From: Pleurodeles waltl | Taxonomy: Eukaryota; Chordata; Amphibia; Caudata; Salamandridae | Assembly: GCF_031143425.1 (NCBI RefSeq) | Contig: NC_090440.1 | Span: forward strand, 1,265,157,123 to 1,265,221,122 | Direction: 5' to 3' | Length of the DNA: 64,000 bases | Part shown: in pieces, positions 36,301 through 50,179 of the stretch | How positions within the stretch are numbered: the first letter of the stretch is position 1 | Layout of the letters: each line of letters begins with the position of its first letter | Notes under the pieces: generated by a model | Databases searched by the model: none | Told to the model about the DNA's origin: nothing | Seen by the model: only the letters and a program-made list of their open reading frames with translations | Position numbers and translations under genes: made by a program

Positions 36301-39300
36301 CACCTAGGGAAACCTACCAAACCTGTGCATTTTTGAAAACTAGAGACCTAGGGGAATCCAAGATGGGGTGACTTGTGGGGCTCTGACCAGGTTCTGTTAC
36401 CCAGAATCCTTTCCAAACCTCAAAATTTGGCAAAAAATACACTTTTTCCTGTCATTTTGGTGACAGAAAGTTCTGGAATCTGAGAGGAGCCACAAATTTC
36501 CTTCCACCCAGCGTTTCCCCAAGTCTCCCGATAAAAATGGTACCTCACTTGTGTGGGTATGCCTAGCGCCTGCGACAGGATATGCCCCAAAACACAATGT
36601 GGACACATCACATTTTTTCACAGAAAACAGAGCTGTTTTTTGCAAAGTGCCTACCTGTAGATTTTGGCCTCTAGCTCAGCCGGCACCTAGGGAAACCTAC
36701 CAAACCTGTGCATTTTTGAAAACTAGAGACCTAGGGGAATCCAACATGGGGTGACTTGTGGGGCTCTGACCAGGTTCTGTTACCCAGAATCCTATGCAAA
36801 CCTCAAAATTTGGCAAATTAAAACACTTTTTCCTGTCATTTCGGTGACAGAAAGTTCTGGAATCTGAGAGAAGGCACAAATTTCCTTCCACCCAGCATTC
36901 CCCCAAGTCTTCTGATAAAAATGGTACCTCACTTGTGTGGGTAGGCCTAGCGCCCACAACAGGATATGCCCCAAAGCACAACGTGGACACATCCCATTTT
37001 TTTACAGAAAACAGAGCTGTTTTTTGCAAAGTGCCTACCTGTAGATTTTGGCCTCTAGCTTAGCCGGCACCTAGGGAAACCTACCAAACCTGTGCATTTT
37101 TTAAAACTAGAGACCTAGGGGAATCCAAGATGGGGTGACTTGTGGGGCTCTGACCAGGTTCTGTTACCCAGAATCCTTTGCAAACCTCAAAATTTGGCTA
37201 AAAAAACACTTTTTCCTGTCATTTCGGTGACAGAAAGTTCTGGAATCTGAGAGGAGCCACAAATTTCCTTCCACCCAGCGTTCCCCCAAGTCTCCCGATA
37301 AAAATGGTACCTCACTTGTGTGGGTAGGCCTAGCGCCCGCGACAGGATATGCCCCAAAACACAACGTGAACACATCACCATTTTTTTCAGAAAATAGAGC
37401 TTTTTTTTGCAAAGTGCCTACCTGTAGATTTTGGCCTGTAGCTCAGCCGGCACCTAGGGAAACCTACCAAACCTGTGCATTTTTTTAAACTAGAGACCCA
37501 GGGGAATCCAAGATGGGGTGACTTGTGGGGCTCTGACCAGGTTCTGTTACCCAGAATCCTTTCCAAACCTCAAAATTTGGCAAAAAATACACTTTTTCCT
37601 GTCATTTTGGTGACAGAAAGTTCTGAAATCTGAGAGGAGCCACAAATTTCCTTCCACCCAGCGTTTCCCCAAGTCTCCCGATAACAATGGTACCTCACTT
37701 GTGTGGGTATGCCTAGCGCCTGCGACAGGATATGCCCCAAAACACAATGTGGACACATCACATTTTTTCACAGAAAACAGAGCTGTTTTTTGCAAAGTGC
37801 CTCCCTGCAGATTTTGGCCTCTAGCTCAGCCGGCACCTAGGGAAACCTACCAAACCTGTGCATTTTTTAAAACTAGAGACCTAGGGGAATCCAACATGGG
37901 GTGACTTGTGGGGCTCTGACCAGGTTCTGTTACCCAGAATCCTTTGCAAACCTCAAAATTTGGCTAAAAAACACATTTTCCTCAAATTATGGTGACAGAA
38001 AGTTCTGGAATCTGAGAGGAGCCACAAATTTCCTTCCACCCAGTGTTCCCCCAAGTCTCCAGATAAAAATGATACCTCACTTGTGTGGGTAGGCCTAGCG
38101 CCCGCGACAGGAAATGCCCCAAAGCACAATGTGGACACATCCCATTTTTTCACAGAAAACAGAGCTGTTTTTTGCAAAGTGCCTACCTGTAGATTTTGGC
38201 CTCTAGCTCAGCCGGCACCTAGGGAAACCTACCAAACCTGTGCAGTTTTGAAAACTAGAGACCTAGGGGAATCGAAGATGGGGTGACTTGTGGGGCTCTG
38301 ACCAGGTTCTGTTACCCAGAATCCTTTGCAAACCTCAAAATTTGGCTAAAAAAACACATTTTCCTCACATTTCGGTGACAGAAAGTTCTGGAATCTGAGA
38401 GGAGCCACAAATTTCCTTCCACCCAGCGTTCCCCCAAGTCTCCCGATACAAATGGTACCTCACTTGTGTGGGTAGGCCTAGCGCCCGCGACAGGATATGC
38501 CCCAAAACACAACGTGGACACATCCCATTTTTTCACAGAAAATAGAGCTGTTTTTTGCAAAGTGCTACCTGTAGATTTTGGCCTCTAGCTCAGCCGGCAC
38601 CTATGGAAACCTACCAAACCTGTGCATTTTTTTAAACTAGAGACCTCGGGGAATCCAAGATGGGGTGACTTGTGGGGCTCTGACCAGGTTCTGTTACCCA
38701 GAATCCTATGCAAACCTCAAAATTTGGCAAAAAAAAAACACTTTTTCCTGTCATTTCGGTGACAGAAAGTTCTGGAATCTGAGTGGAGGCACAAATTTCC
38801 TTCCACCCAGCAATCCCCCATGTCTTCCGATAAAAATGGTACCTCACTTGTGTGGGTAGTCCTAGCGCCCGCGACAGAATATGCCCCAAAACACAACGTG
38901 GACACATCCCATTTTTTCACAGAAAACAGAGCTGTTTTTTGCAATGTGCCTACCTGTAGATTTTGGCCTCTAGCTCAGTCGGCACCTAGGCAAACCTACC
39001 AAACTTGTGCATTTATGAAAACTAGAGACCTAGGGGAATCCAAGATGGGGTGACTTGTGGGGCTCTGACCAGGTTCTGTTACCCAGAATCCTTTCCAAAC
39101 CTCAAAATTTGGCAAAAAATACACTTTTTCCTGTCATTTTGGTGACAGAAAGTTCTGGAATCTGAGAGGAGCCACAAATTTCCTTCCACCCAGCGTTTCC
39201 CCAAGTCTCCCGATAAAAATGGTACCTCACTTGTGTGGGTATGCCTAGCGCCTGCGACAGGATATGCCCCAAAACACAATGTGGACACATCACATTTTTT

Positions 39301-39842
39301 CACACAGAGCTGTTTTTTGCAAAGTGCCTACCTGTAGATTTTGGCCTCTAGCTCAGCCGGCACCTATGGAAACCTACCAAACCTGTGCATTTTTGAAAAC
39401 TAGAGACCTAGGGGAATCCAACATGGGGTGACTTGTGGGGCTCTGACCAGGTTCTGTTACCCAGAATCCTATGCAAACCTCAAAATTTGGCAAATTAAAA
39501 CACTTTTTCCTGTCATTTCGGTGACAGAAAGTTCTGGAATCTGAGAGAAGGCACAAATTTCCTTCCACCCAGCATTCCCCCAAGTCTTCTGATAAAAATG
39601 GTACCTCACTTGTGTGGGTATGCCTAGCGCCTGCGACAGGATATGCCCCAAAGCACAACGTGGACACATCCCATTTTTTTTACAGAAAACAGAGCTGTTT
39701 TTTGCAAAGTGCCTACCTGTAGATTTTGGCCTCTAGCTTAGCCGGCACCTAGGGAAACCTACCAAACCTGTGCATTTTTTAAAACTAGAGACCTAGGGGA
39801 ATCCAACATGGGGTGACTTGTGGGGCTCTGACCAGGTTCTGT

Positions 39843-42800
39843 TACCCAGAATCCTTTGCAAACCTCAAAATTTGGCTAAAAAAACACTTTTTCCTGTCAT
39901 TTCGGTGACAGAAAGTTCTGGAATCTGAGAGGAGCCACAAATTTCCTTCCACCCAGCGTTCCCCCAAGTCTCCCGATAAAAATGGTACCTCACTTGTGTG
40001 GGTAGGCCTAGCGCCCGCGACAGGATATGCCCCAAAACACAACGTGAACACATCCCATTTTTTTCAGAAAATAGAGCTTTTTTTTGCAAAGTGCCTACCT
40101 GTAGATTTTGGCCTGTAGCTCAGCCGGCACCTAGGGAAACCTACCAAACCTGTGCATTTTTTTAAACTAGAGACCCAGGGGAATCCAAGATGGGGTGACT
40201 TGTGGGGCTCTGACCAGGTTCTGTTACCCAGAATCCTTTCCAAACCTCAAAATTTGGCAAAAAATACACTTTTTCCTGTCATTTTGGTGACAGAAAGTTC
40301 TGAAATCTGAGAGGAGCCACAAATTTCCTTCCACCCAGCGTTTCCCCAAGTCTCCCGATAACAATGGTACCTCACTTGTGTGGGTATGCCTAGCGCCTGC
40401 GACAGGATATGCCCCAAAACACAATGTGGACACATCACATTTTTTCACAGAAAACAGAGCTGTTTTTTGCAAAGTGCCTACCTGTAGATTTTGGCCTCTA
40501 GCTCAGCCGGCACCTAGGGAAACCTACCAAACCTGTGCATTTTTGAAAACTAGAGACCTAGGGGAATCCAACATGGGGTGACTTGTGGGGCTCTGACCAG
40601 GTTCTGTTACCCAGAATCCTTTGCAAACCTCAAAATTTGGCTAAAAAACACATTTTCCTCAAATTATGGTGACAGAAAGTTCTGGAATCTGAGAGGAGCC
40701 ACAAATTTCCTTCCACCCAGTGTTCCCCCAAGTCTCCCGATAAAAATGATACCTCACTTGTGTGGGTAGGCCTAGCGCCCGTGACAGGAGATGCCCAAAA
40801 GCACAACGTGGACACATCCCATTTTTTGACAGAAAACAGAGCTGTTTTTTGCAAAGTGCCTACCTGTAGATTTTGGCCTCTAGCTCAGCCGGCACCTAGG
40901 GAAACCTACCAAACCTGTGCAGTTTTGAAAACTAGAGACCTAGGGGAATCGAAGATGGGGTGACTTGTGGGGCTCTGACCAGGTTCTGTTACCCAGAATT
41001 CTTTGCAAACCTCAAAATTTGGCTAAAAAACAAATTGTCCTCAAATTATGGTGACAGAAAGTTCTGGAATCTGGGAGGAGCCACAAATTTCCTTCCACCC
41101 AGTGTTCCCCCAAGTCTCCCGATAAAAATGATACCTCACTTGTGTGGGTAGGCCTAGCGCCCGCGACAGGAAATGCCCCAAAGCACAACGTGGACACATC
41201 CCATTTTTTGACAGAAAACAGAGCTGTTTTTTGCAAAGTGCCTACCTGTAGATTTTGGCCTCTAGCTCAGCCGGCCCCTAGGGAAACCTACCAAACCTGT
41301 GCATTTTGGAAAACTAGAGACCTAGGGGAATCCAAGATGGGTTGACTAGTGGGACTCTGACCAGATTCTGTTACCCAGAATCCTTTCCAAACCTCAAAAT
41401 TTGGCAAAAAAAACACTTTTTCCTGTCATTTTGGTGACAGAAAGTTCTGGAATCTGAGAGGAGCCACAAATTTCCTTCCACCCAGCGTTTCCCCAAGTCT
41501 CCCGATAAAAATGGTACCTCACTTGTGTGGGTATGCCTTGCGCCTGCGACAGGATATGCCCCAAAACACAATGTGGACACATTACATTTTTTCACAGAAA
41601 ACAGAGCTGTTTTTTGAAAAGTGCCTACCTGTAGATTTTGGCCTCTAGCTCAGCCGGCACATAGGGAAACCTACCAAACCTGTGCATTTTTGAAAACTAG
41701 AGACCTAGGGGAATCCAACATGGGGTGACTTGTGGGGCTCTGACCAGGTTCTGTTACCCAGAATCCTTTGCAAACCTCAAAATTTGGCTAAAAAACACAT
41801 TTTCCTCAAATTATGGTGACAGAAAGTTCTGGAATCTGAGAGGAGCCACAAATTTCCTTCCACCCAGTGTTCCCCCAAGTCTCCCGATAAAAATGATACC
41901 TCACTTGTGTGGGTAGGCCTAGCGCCCGCGACAGGAAATGCCTCAAAGCACAACGTGGACACATCACATTTTTTGACAGAAAACAGAGCTGTTTTTTGCA
42001 AAGTGCCTACCTGTAGATTTTGGCCTCTAGCTCAGCCGGCACCTAGGGAAACCTACCAAACCTGTGCAGTTTTGAAAACTAGAGACCTAGGGGAATCGAA
42101 GATGGGGTGACTTGTGGGGCTCTGACCAGGTTCTGTTACCCAGAATCCTTTGCAAACCTCAAAATTTGGCTAAAAAAACACATTTTCCTCACATTTCGGT
42201 GACAGAAAGTTCTGGAATCTGAGAGGAGCCACAAATTTCCTTCCACCCAGCATTACCCCAAGTCTGCCGATAAAAATGATACCTCACTTGTGTGGGTAGG
42301 CCTAGCGCCCGCGACAGGATATGCCCCAAAACACAACGTGGGCACATCACATTTTTTGATAGAAAGCAGAGCTGATTTTTGTAAAGTGCCTACCTGTAGA
42401 TTTTGGCCTCTAGCTCAACCGGCACCTAGGGAAACCTACCAAACCTGTGCATTTTCTTAAACTAGAGACCTAGGGGAATCCAAGATGGGGTGACTTGTGG
42501 GGCTCTGACCAGGTTCTGTTACCCAGAATCCCTTGCAAACCTCAACATTTGAATAAAAAAACACATTTTACTCACATTTCGGTGACAGAAAGTTCTGGAA
42601 TCTGAGAGGAGGCACAAATTTCCTTCCACCCAGCGTTCCCCTAAGTCTCCCGATAAAAAATGATACCTCACTTGCGTGGGTAGGCCTAGCGCCCGCGACA
42701 GGAAATGCCCCAAAGCACAACGTGGACACATCCCATTTTTTTACAGAAAACAGAGCTTTTTTTTGCAAAGTGCCTACCTGTAGATTTTGGCCTCTAGCTT

Positions 42801-43671
42801 AGCCGGCACCTAGGGAAACCTATCAAACCTGTGCATTTTTTAAAACTAGAGACCTAGGGGAATCCAAGATGGGGTGACTTGTGGGGCTCTGACCAGGTTC
42901 TGTTACCCAGAATCCTTTCCAAACCTCAAAATTTGGCAAAAAATACACTTTTTCCTGTCATTTTGGTGACAGAAAGTTCTGGAATCTGAGAGGAGCCACA
43001 AATTTCCTTCCACCCAGCGTTTCCCCAAGTCTCCCGATAACAATGGTACCTCACTTGTGTGGGTATGCCTAGCGCCTGCGACAGGATATGCCCCAAAACA
43101 CAATGTGGACACATCACATTTTTTCACAGAAAACAGAGCTGTTTTTTGCAAAGTGCCTACCTGTAGATTTTGGCCTCTAGCTCAGCTGGCACCTAGGGAA
43201 ACCTACCAAACCTGTGCATTTTTGAAAACTAGAGACCTAGGGGAATCCAACATGGGGTGACTTGTGGGGCTCTGACCAGGTTCTGTTACCCAGAATCCTA
43301 TGCAAACCTCAAAATTTGGCAAATTAAAACACTTTTTCCTGTCATTTCGGTGACAGAAAGTTCTGGAATCTGAGAGAAGGCACAAATTTCCTTCCACCCA
43401 GCATTCCCCCAAGTCTTCTGATAAAAATGGTACCTCACTTGTGTGGGTATGCCTAGCGCCTGCGACAGGATATGACCCAAAGCACAACGTGGACACATCC
43501 CATTTTTTTTACAGAAAACAGAGCTGTTTTTTGCAAAGTGCCTACCTGTAGATTTTGGCCTCTAGCTTAGCCGGCACCTAGGGAAACCTACCAAACCTGT
43601 GCATTTTTTAAAACTAGAGGCCTAGGGGAATCCAAGATGGGGTGACTTGTGGGGCTCTGACCAGGTTCTGT
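39843..43671 (+). repeat. Inner 10-mer period, 3,829 bp, first unit (35-mer copy 1)
   Basis: Order D-B2-E-G-F-E-J-H-B2-C. The next eight monomers (43672-46733) repeat D-B2-E-G-F-E-J-H at an offset of 3,829-3,830 bp with the same markers, for example AACAAATTGTCC in G and GATAGAAAGC in J. The equivalent unit in copy 2 of the 35-mer is 53241-57069. Confidence 0.88.
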
Positions 43672-46600
43672 TACCCAGAATCCTTTGCAAACCTCAAAAT
43701 TTGGCTAAAAAAACACTTTTTCCTGTCATTTCGGTGACAGAAAGTTCTGGAATCTGAGAGGAGCCACAAATTTCCTTCCACCCAGCGTTCCCCCAAGTCT
43801 CCCGATAAAAATGGTACCTCACTTGTGTGGGTAGGCCTAGCGCCCGCGACAGGATATGCCCCAAAACACAACGTGAACACATCCCATTTTTTTCAGAAAA
43901 TAGAGCTTTTTTTTGCAAAGTGCCTACCTGTAGATTTTGGCCTGTAGCTCAGCCGGCACCTAGGGAAACCTACCAAACCTGTGCATTTTTTTAAACTAGA
44001 GACCCAGGGGAATCCAAGATGGGGTGACTTGTGGGGCTCTGACCAGGTTCTGTTACCCAGAATCCTTTCCAAACCTCAAAATTTGGCAAAAAATACACTT
44101 TTTCCTGTCATTTTGGTGACAGAAAGTTCTGAAATCTGAGAGGAGCCACAAATTTCCTTCCACCCAGCGTTTCCCCAAGTCTCCCGATAACAATGGTACC
44201 TCACTTGTGTGGGTATGCCTAGCGCCTGCGACAGGATATGCCCCAAAACACTATGTGGACACATCACATTTTTTCACAGAAAACAGAGCTGTTTTTTGCA
44301 AAGTGCCTACCTGTAGATTTTGGCCTCTAGCTCAGCCGGCACCTAGGGAAACCTACCAAACCTGTGCATTTTTGAAAACTAGAGACCTAGGGGAATCCAA
44401 CATGGGGTGACTTGTGGGGCTCTGACCAGGTTCTGTTACCCAGAATCCTTTGCAAACCTCAAAATTTGGCTAAAAAACACATTTTCCTCAAATTATGGTG
44501 ACAGAAAGTTCTGGAATCTGAGAGGAGCCACAAATTTCCTTCCACCCAGTGTTCCCCCAAGTCTCCCGATAAAAATGATACCTCACTTGTGTGGGTAGGC
44601 CTAGCGCCCGTGACAGGAGATGCCCAAAAGCACAACGTGGACACATCCCATTTTTTGACAGAAAACAGAGCTGTTTTTTGCAAAGTGCCTACCTGTAGAT
44701 TTTGGCCTCTAGCTCAGCCGGCACCTAGGGAAACCTACCAAACCTGTGCAGTTTTGAAAACTAGAGACCTAGGGGAATCGAAGATGGGGTGACTTGTGGG
44801 GCTCTGACCAGGTTCTGTTACCCAGAATTCTTTGCAAACCTCAAAATTTGGCTAAAAAACAAATTGTCCTCAAATTATGGTGACAGAAAGTTCTGGAATC
44901 TGGGAGGAGCCACAAATTTCCTTCCACCCAGTGTTCCCCCAAGTCTCCCGATAAAAATGATACCTCACTTGTGTGGGTAGGCCTAGCGCCCGCGACAGGA
45001 AATGCCCCAAAGCACAACGTGGACACATCCCATTTTTTGACAGAAAACAGAGCTGTTTTTTGCAAAGTGCCTACCTGTAGATTTTGGCCTCTAGCTCAGC
45101 CGGCACCTAGGGAAACCTACCAAACCTGTGCATTTTGGAAAACTAGAGACCTAGGGGAATCCAAGATGGGTTGACTAGTGGGACTCTGACCAGATTCTGT
45201 TACCCAGAATCCTTTCCAAACCTCAAAATTTGGCAAAAAAAAACACTTTTTCCTGTCATTTTGGTGACAGAAAGTTCTGGAATCTTAGAGGAGCCACAAA
45301 TTTCCTTCCACCCAGCGTTTCCCCAAGTCTCCCGATAAAAATGGTACCTCACTTGTGTGGGTATGCCTTGCGCCTGCGACAGGATATGCCCCAAAACACA
45401 ATGTGGACACATTACATTTTTTCACAGAAAACAGAGCTGTTTTTTGAAAAGTGCCTACCTGTAGATTTTGGCCTCTAGCTCAGCCGGCACGTAGGGAAAC
45501 CTACCAAACCTGTGCATTTTTGAAAACTAGAGACCTAGGGGAATCCAACATAGGGTGACTTGTGGGGCTCTGACCAGGTTCTGTTACCCAGAATCCTTTG
45601 CAAACCTCAAAATTTGGCTAAAAAACACATTTTCCTCAAATTATGGTGACAGAAAGTTCTGGAATCTGAGAGGAGCCACAAATTTCCTTCCACCCAGTGT
45701 TCCCCCAAGTCTCCCGATAAAAATGATACCTCACTTGTGTGGGTAGGCCTAGCGCCCGCGACAGGAAATGCCTCAAAGCACAACGTGGACACATCACATT
45801 TTTTGACAGAAAACAGAGCTGTTTTTTGCAAAGTGCCTACCTGTAGATTTTGGCCTCTAGCTCAGCCGGCACCTAGGGAAACCTACCAAACCTGTGCAGT
45901 TTTGAAAACTAGAGACCTAGGGGAATCGAAGATGGGGTGACTTGTGGGGCTCTGACCAGGTTCTGTTACCCAGAATCCTTTGCAAACCTCAAAATTTGGC
46001 TAAAAAAACACATTTTCCTCACATTTCGGTGACAGAAAGTTCTGGAATCTGAGAGGAGCCACAAATTTCCTTCCACCCAGCATTACCCCAAGTCTGCCGA
46101 TAAAAATGATACCTCACTTGTGTGGGTAGGCCTAGCGCCCGCGACAGGATATGCCCCAAAACACAACGTGGGCACATCACATTTTTTGATAGAAAGCAGA
46201 GCTGATTTTTGTAAAGTGCCTACCTGTAGATTTTGGCCTCTAGCTCAACCGGCACCTAGGGAAACCTACCAAACCTGTGCATTTTCTTAAACTAGAGACC
46301 TAGGGGAATCCAAGATGGGGTGACTTGTGGGGCTCTGACCAGGTTCTGTTACCCAGAATCCCTTGCAAACCTCAACATTTGAATAAAAAAACACATTTTA
46401 CTCACATTTCGGTGACAGAAAGTTCTGGAATCTGAGAGGAGGCACAAATTTCCTTCCACTCAGCGTTCCCCTAAGTCTCCCGATAAAAAATGATACCTCA
46501 CTTGCGTGGGTAGGCCTAGCGCCCGCGACAGGAAATGCCCCAAAGCACAACGTGGACACATCCCATTTTTTGAAAGAAAACAGAGCTTTTTTTTGCAAAG

Positions 46601-46733
46601 TGCCTACCTGTAGATTTTGGCCTCTAGCTTAGCCGGCACCTAGGGAAACCTATCAAACCTGTGCATTTTTTAAAACTAGAGACCTAGGGGAATCCAAGAT
46701 GGGGTGACTTGTGGGGCTCTGACCAGGTTCTAT
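43672..46733 (+). repeat. Inner 10-mer period, second unit truncated to 8 monomers (35-mer copy 1)
   Basis: D-B2-E-G-F-E-J-H. Differences from the first unit include ACACTATGTGG in B2 (44250), GGAATCTTAGAGG in F and CATAGGGTG at the F end. It is replaced at 46734 by a D monomer with TCTATTACCC at its anchor. The counterpart in copy 2 is 57070-60130. Confidence 0.86.
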
Positions 46734-49700
46734 TACCCAGAATCCTTTGCAAACCTCAAAATTTGGCTAAAAAAACACTTTTTCCTGTCATTTCGGTGAC
46801 AGAAAGTTCTGGAATCTGAGAGGAGCCACAAATTTCCTTCCACCCAGCGTTCCCCCAAGTCTCCCGATAAAAATGGTACCTCACTTGTGTGGGTAGGCCT
46901 AGCGCCCGCGACAGGATGTGCCCCAAAACACAATGTGGACACATCCCATTTTTTCACAGAAAATAGAGCTGTTTTTTGCAAAGTGCCTACCTGTAGATTT
47001 TGGCCTTTAGCTCAGCCGGCACCTAGGGAAACCTACCAAACCTGTGCATTTTTGAAAACTAGAGACCTAGGGGAATCCAAGGTGGGGTGACTTGTGGGGC
47101 TCTGACCAGGTTCTGTTACCCAGAATCCTATGCAAACCTCATAATTTGGCAAAAAAAACACTTTTTCCTGTCATTTCGGTGACAGAAAGTTCTGGAATCT
47201 GAGAGGAGCCACAAATTTCCTTCCACCCAGCATTCCCCCAAGTCTTCCGATAAAAATGGTACCTCACTTGTGTGGGTAGGCCTAGCGCCCGCGACAGGAT
47301 ATGCCCCAAAACACAACGTGGACACATCCCATTTTTTCACAGAAAACAGAGCTGTTTTTTGCAAAGTGCCTACCTGTAGATTTTGGCCTCTAGCTCAGCC
47401 GGCACCTAGGCAAACCTACCAAACCTGTGCATTTTTTAAAACTAGAGACCTAGGGGAATCCAACATGGGGTGACTTGTGGGGCTCTGACCAGGTTCTGTA
47501 ACCCAGAATCCTTTGCAAACCTCAGAATTTGGCTAAAAAACACATTTTCCTCAAATTATGGTGACAGAAAGTTCTGGAATCTGAGAGGAGCCACAAATTT
47601 CCTTCCACCCAGTGTTCCCCCAAGTCTCCCGATAAAAATGATACCTCACTTGTGTGGGTAGGCCTAGCGCCCGCGACAGGAAATGCCCCAAAGCACAACG
47701 TGGACACATCCCATTTTTTGAAAGAAAACAGAGCTGTTTTTTGCAAAGTGCCTACCTGTAGATTTTTGCCTCTAGCTCAGCCGGCACCTAGGGAAACCTA
47801 CCAAACCTGTGCATTTTTTAAAACTAGAGACCTAGGGGAATCCAAGATGGGGTGACTTGTGGGGCTCTGACCAGGTTCTGTTACCCAGAATCCTATGCAA
47901 ACCTCAAAATTTGGCAAAAAAAACCACTTTTTCCTTTCATTTCGGTGACAGAAAGTTCTGGAATCTGAGAGGAGCCACAAATTTCCTTCCACCCAGCATT
48001 CCCCCAAGTTTTCCGATAAAAATGGTACCTCACTTGTGTGGGTAGGCCTAGCGCCCGCGACAGGATATGCCCCAAAACACAACGTGGACACATCCCATTT
48101 TTTCACAGAAAACAGAGCTGTTTTTTGAAAGTGCCTACCTGTAGAATTTGGCCTCTAGCTCAGCCGGCACCTAGGCAAACCTACCAAACCTGTGCATTTG
48201 TGAAAACTAGAGACCTAGGGGAATCCAACATGGGGTGACTTGTGGGGCTCTGACCAGGTTCTGTAACACAGAATCCTTTGCAAACCTCAAAATTTGGCTA
48301 CAAAACACATTTTCCTCAAATTATGGTGACAGAAAGTTCTGGAATCTGAGAGGAGCCACAAATTTCCTTCCACCCAGTGTTCCCCCAAGTCTCCCGATAA
48401 AAATGATACCTTACTTGTGTGGGTAGGCCTAGCGCCCGCGACAGGAAATGCCCCAAAGCACAACGTGGACACATCCCATTTTTTGAAAGAAAACAGAGCT
48501 GTTTTTTGCAAAGTGCCTACCTGTAGATTTTGGCCTCTAGCTCAGCCGGCACCTAGGGAAACCAACCAAACCTGTGCAGTTTTGAAAACTAGAGACCTAG
48601 GGGAATCGAAGATGGGGTGACTTGTGGGGCTCTGACCAGGTTCTGTTACCCAGAATCCCTTGCAAACCTCAAAATTTGAATAAAAAAACACATTTTACTC
48701 ACATTTCGGTGACAGAAAGTTCTGGAATCTGAGAGGAGAAACAAATTTCCTACCACCCAGCGTTCCCCTAAGTCTCCCGATAAAAATGATACCTCTCTTG
48801 TGTGGGTAGGCCTAGCGCCCGCAACAGGAAATGCCCCAAAGCACAACGTGGACACATCCCATTTTTTTACAGAAAACAGAGCTGTTTTTTGCAAAGTGCC
48901 TACCTGTAGATTTTGGCCTCTAGCTTAGCCGGCACCTAAGGAAACCTACCAAACCTGTGCATTTTTTAAAACTAGAGACCTAGGGGAATCCAAGATGGGG
49001 TGACTTGTGGGGCTCTGACCAGGTTCTGTTACCCAGAATCTTTTTCAAAGCTCAAAATTTGGCTAAAAAAACACTTTTTCCTGTCATTTCGGTGACAGAA
49101 AGTTCTGGAATCTGAGAGAAGACACAAATTTCCTTCCACCCAGCGTTCCCCCAAGCCTCCCGATAAAAATGGTACCTCACTTGTGTGGGTAGGCCTAACG
49201 CCCGCGACAGGATATGCCCCAAAACACAACGTGGACACATCCCATTTTTTCACAGAAAATAGAGCTGTTTTTTGCAAAGTGCCTACCTGTAGATTTTGGC
49301 CTCTAGCTCAGCCGGCACCTAGGGAAACCTATCAAACCTGTGCATTTTTTAAAACTAGAGACCTAGGGGAATCCAAGATGGGGTGACTTGTGGGGCTCTG
49401 ACCAGGTTCTGTTACCCAGAATCCTATGCAAACCTCAAAATTTGGCACACAAAAAACACTTTTTCCTGTCATTTCGGTGACAGAAAGTTCTGGAATCTGA
49501 GAGGAGGCACAAATTTCCTTCCACCCAGCATTCCCCCAAGTCTTCCGATAAAAATGGTACCTCACTTGTGTGGGTAGGCCTAGCGCCCGCGACAAGATAT
49601 GCCCCAAAACACAACGTGGAAACATCCCATTTTTTCACAGAAAACAGAGCTGTTTTTTGCAAAGTGCCTACCTGTAGATTTTGGCCTCTAGCTCAGCCGG

Positions 49701-50179
49701 CACCTAGGCAAACCTACCAAACCTGTGCATTTTTGAAAACTAGAGACCTAGGGGAATCCAACATGGGGTGACTTGTGGGGCTCTGACCAGGTTCTGTTAC
49801 CCAGAATCCTTTGCAAACCTCAAAATTTGGCTAAAAAACACATTTTCCTCAAATTATGGTGACAGAAAGTTCTGGAATCTGAGAGGAGCCACAAATTTCC
49901 TTCCACCCAGTGTTCCCCCAAGTCTCCCGATCAAAATGATACCTCACTTGTGTGGGTAGGCCTAGCGCCCGCGACAGGAAATGCCCCAAAGCACAACGTG
50001 GACACATCCCATTTTTTGACAGAAAACAGAGCTGTTTTTTGCAATGTGCCTACCTGTAGATTTTGGCCTCTAGCTCAGCCGGCACCTAGGGAAACCTACC
50101 AAACCTGTGCATTTTTGAAAACTAGAGACCTAGGGGAATCCAACATGGGGTGACTTGTGGGGCTCTGACCAGGTTCTGT
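46734..50179 (+). repeat. Right end of the 35-mer, copy 1: nine monomers with D/A3/E alternation
   Basis: Starts: 46734 D, 47117 A3, 47500 E, 47882 A3, 48265 E, 48647 H-like, 49030 D, 49413 K, 49798 E. The A3-E pair is present twice in a row (47117-47881 and 47882-48646), with TTGAAAGAAAAC in both E monomers: a local two-monomer duplication. This subset occurs nowhere else in the window except its copy at 60131-63576. Confidence 0.82.
49798..50179 (+). repeat. Junction monomer of the 35-mer duplication (E left part, B right end)
   Basis: Up to the T at 50045 (GCAATGTGCC) it is the E monomer also found at 63195. From the T at 50112 (GTGCATTTTTG, then CCAACATGG) it equals the end of the B monomer at 36398. 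At the corresponding places 63195 reads GTGCAGTTTTG and GAATCGAAG, and 36398 reads GCAAAGTGCC. The recombination point therefore lies in the 66 bp 50046-50111, which both parents share. Confidence 0.88.

Larger units (their letters stand above)
29509..36780 (+). repeat. Array block VI: 19 monomers, source or sister of the 35-mer content
   Basis: Starts and classes: 29509 Bdel, 29887 C, 30272 D, 30654 B2, 31037 E, 31419 G, 31801 F, 32184 E, 32566 J, 32949 H, 33333 B2, 33716 C, 34101 D, 34483 B2, 34866 E, 35248 D2, 35631 A2, 36015 B, 36398 B. Positions 29509-34865 recur at a constant 9,571-bp offset as 39080-44436. After that the two part: E-D2-A2-B-B here, E-G-F there. 36015 onward corresponds to 24149 onward. 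The block is therefore a mosaic of both HOR families in the right half. Confidence 0.83.
36781..50179 (+). repeat. 35-monomer HOR unit, copy 1 (13,399 bp)
   Basis: Starts and classes: 36781 C, 37165 D, 37548 B2, 37931 E, 38313 D2, 38695 A2, 39080 Bdel, 39458 C, 39843 D, 40225 B2, 40608 E, 40990 G, 41372 F, 41755 E, 42137 J, 42520 H, 42904 B2, 43287 C, 43672 D, 44054 B2, 44437 E, 44819 G, 45201 F, 45585 E, 45967 J, 46350 H, 46734 D, 47117 A3, 47500 E, 47882 A3, 48265 E, 48647 H-like, 49030 D, 49413 K, 49798 E. All 35 recur in the same order at an offset of 13,397-13,399 bp. The offset changes only at small indels. Confidence 0.93.
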
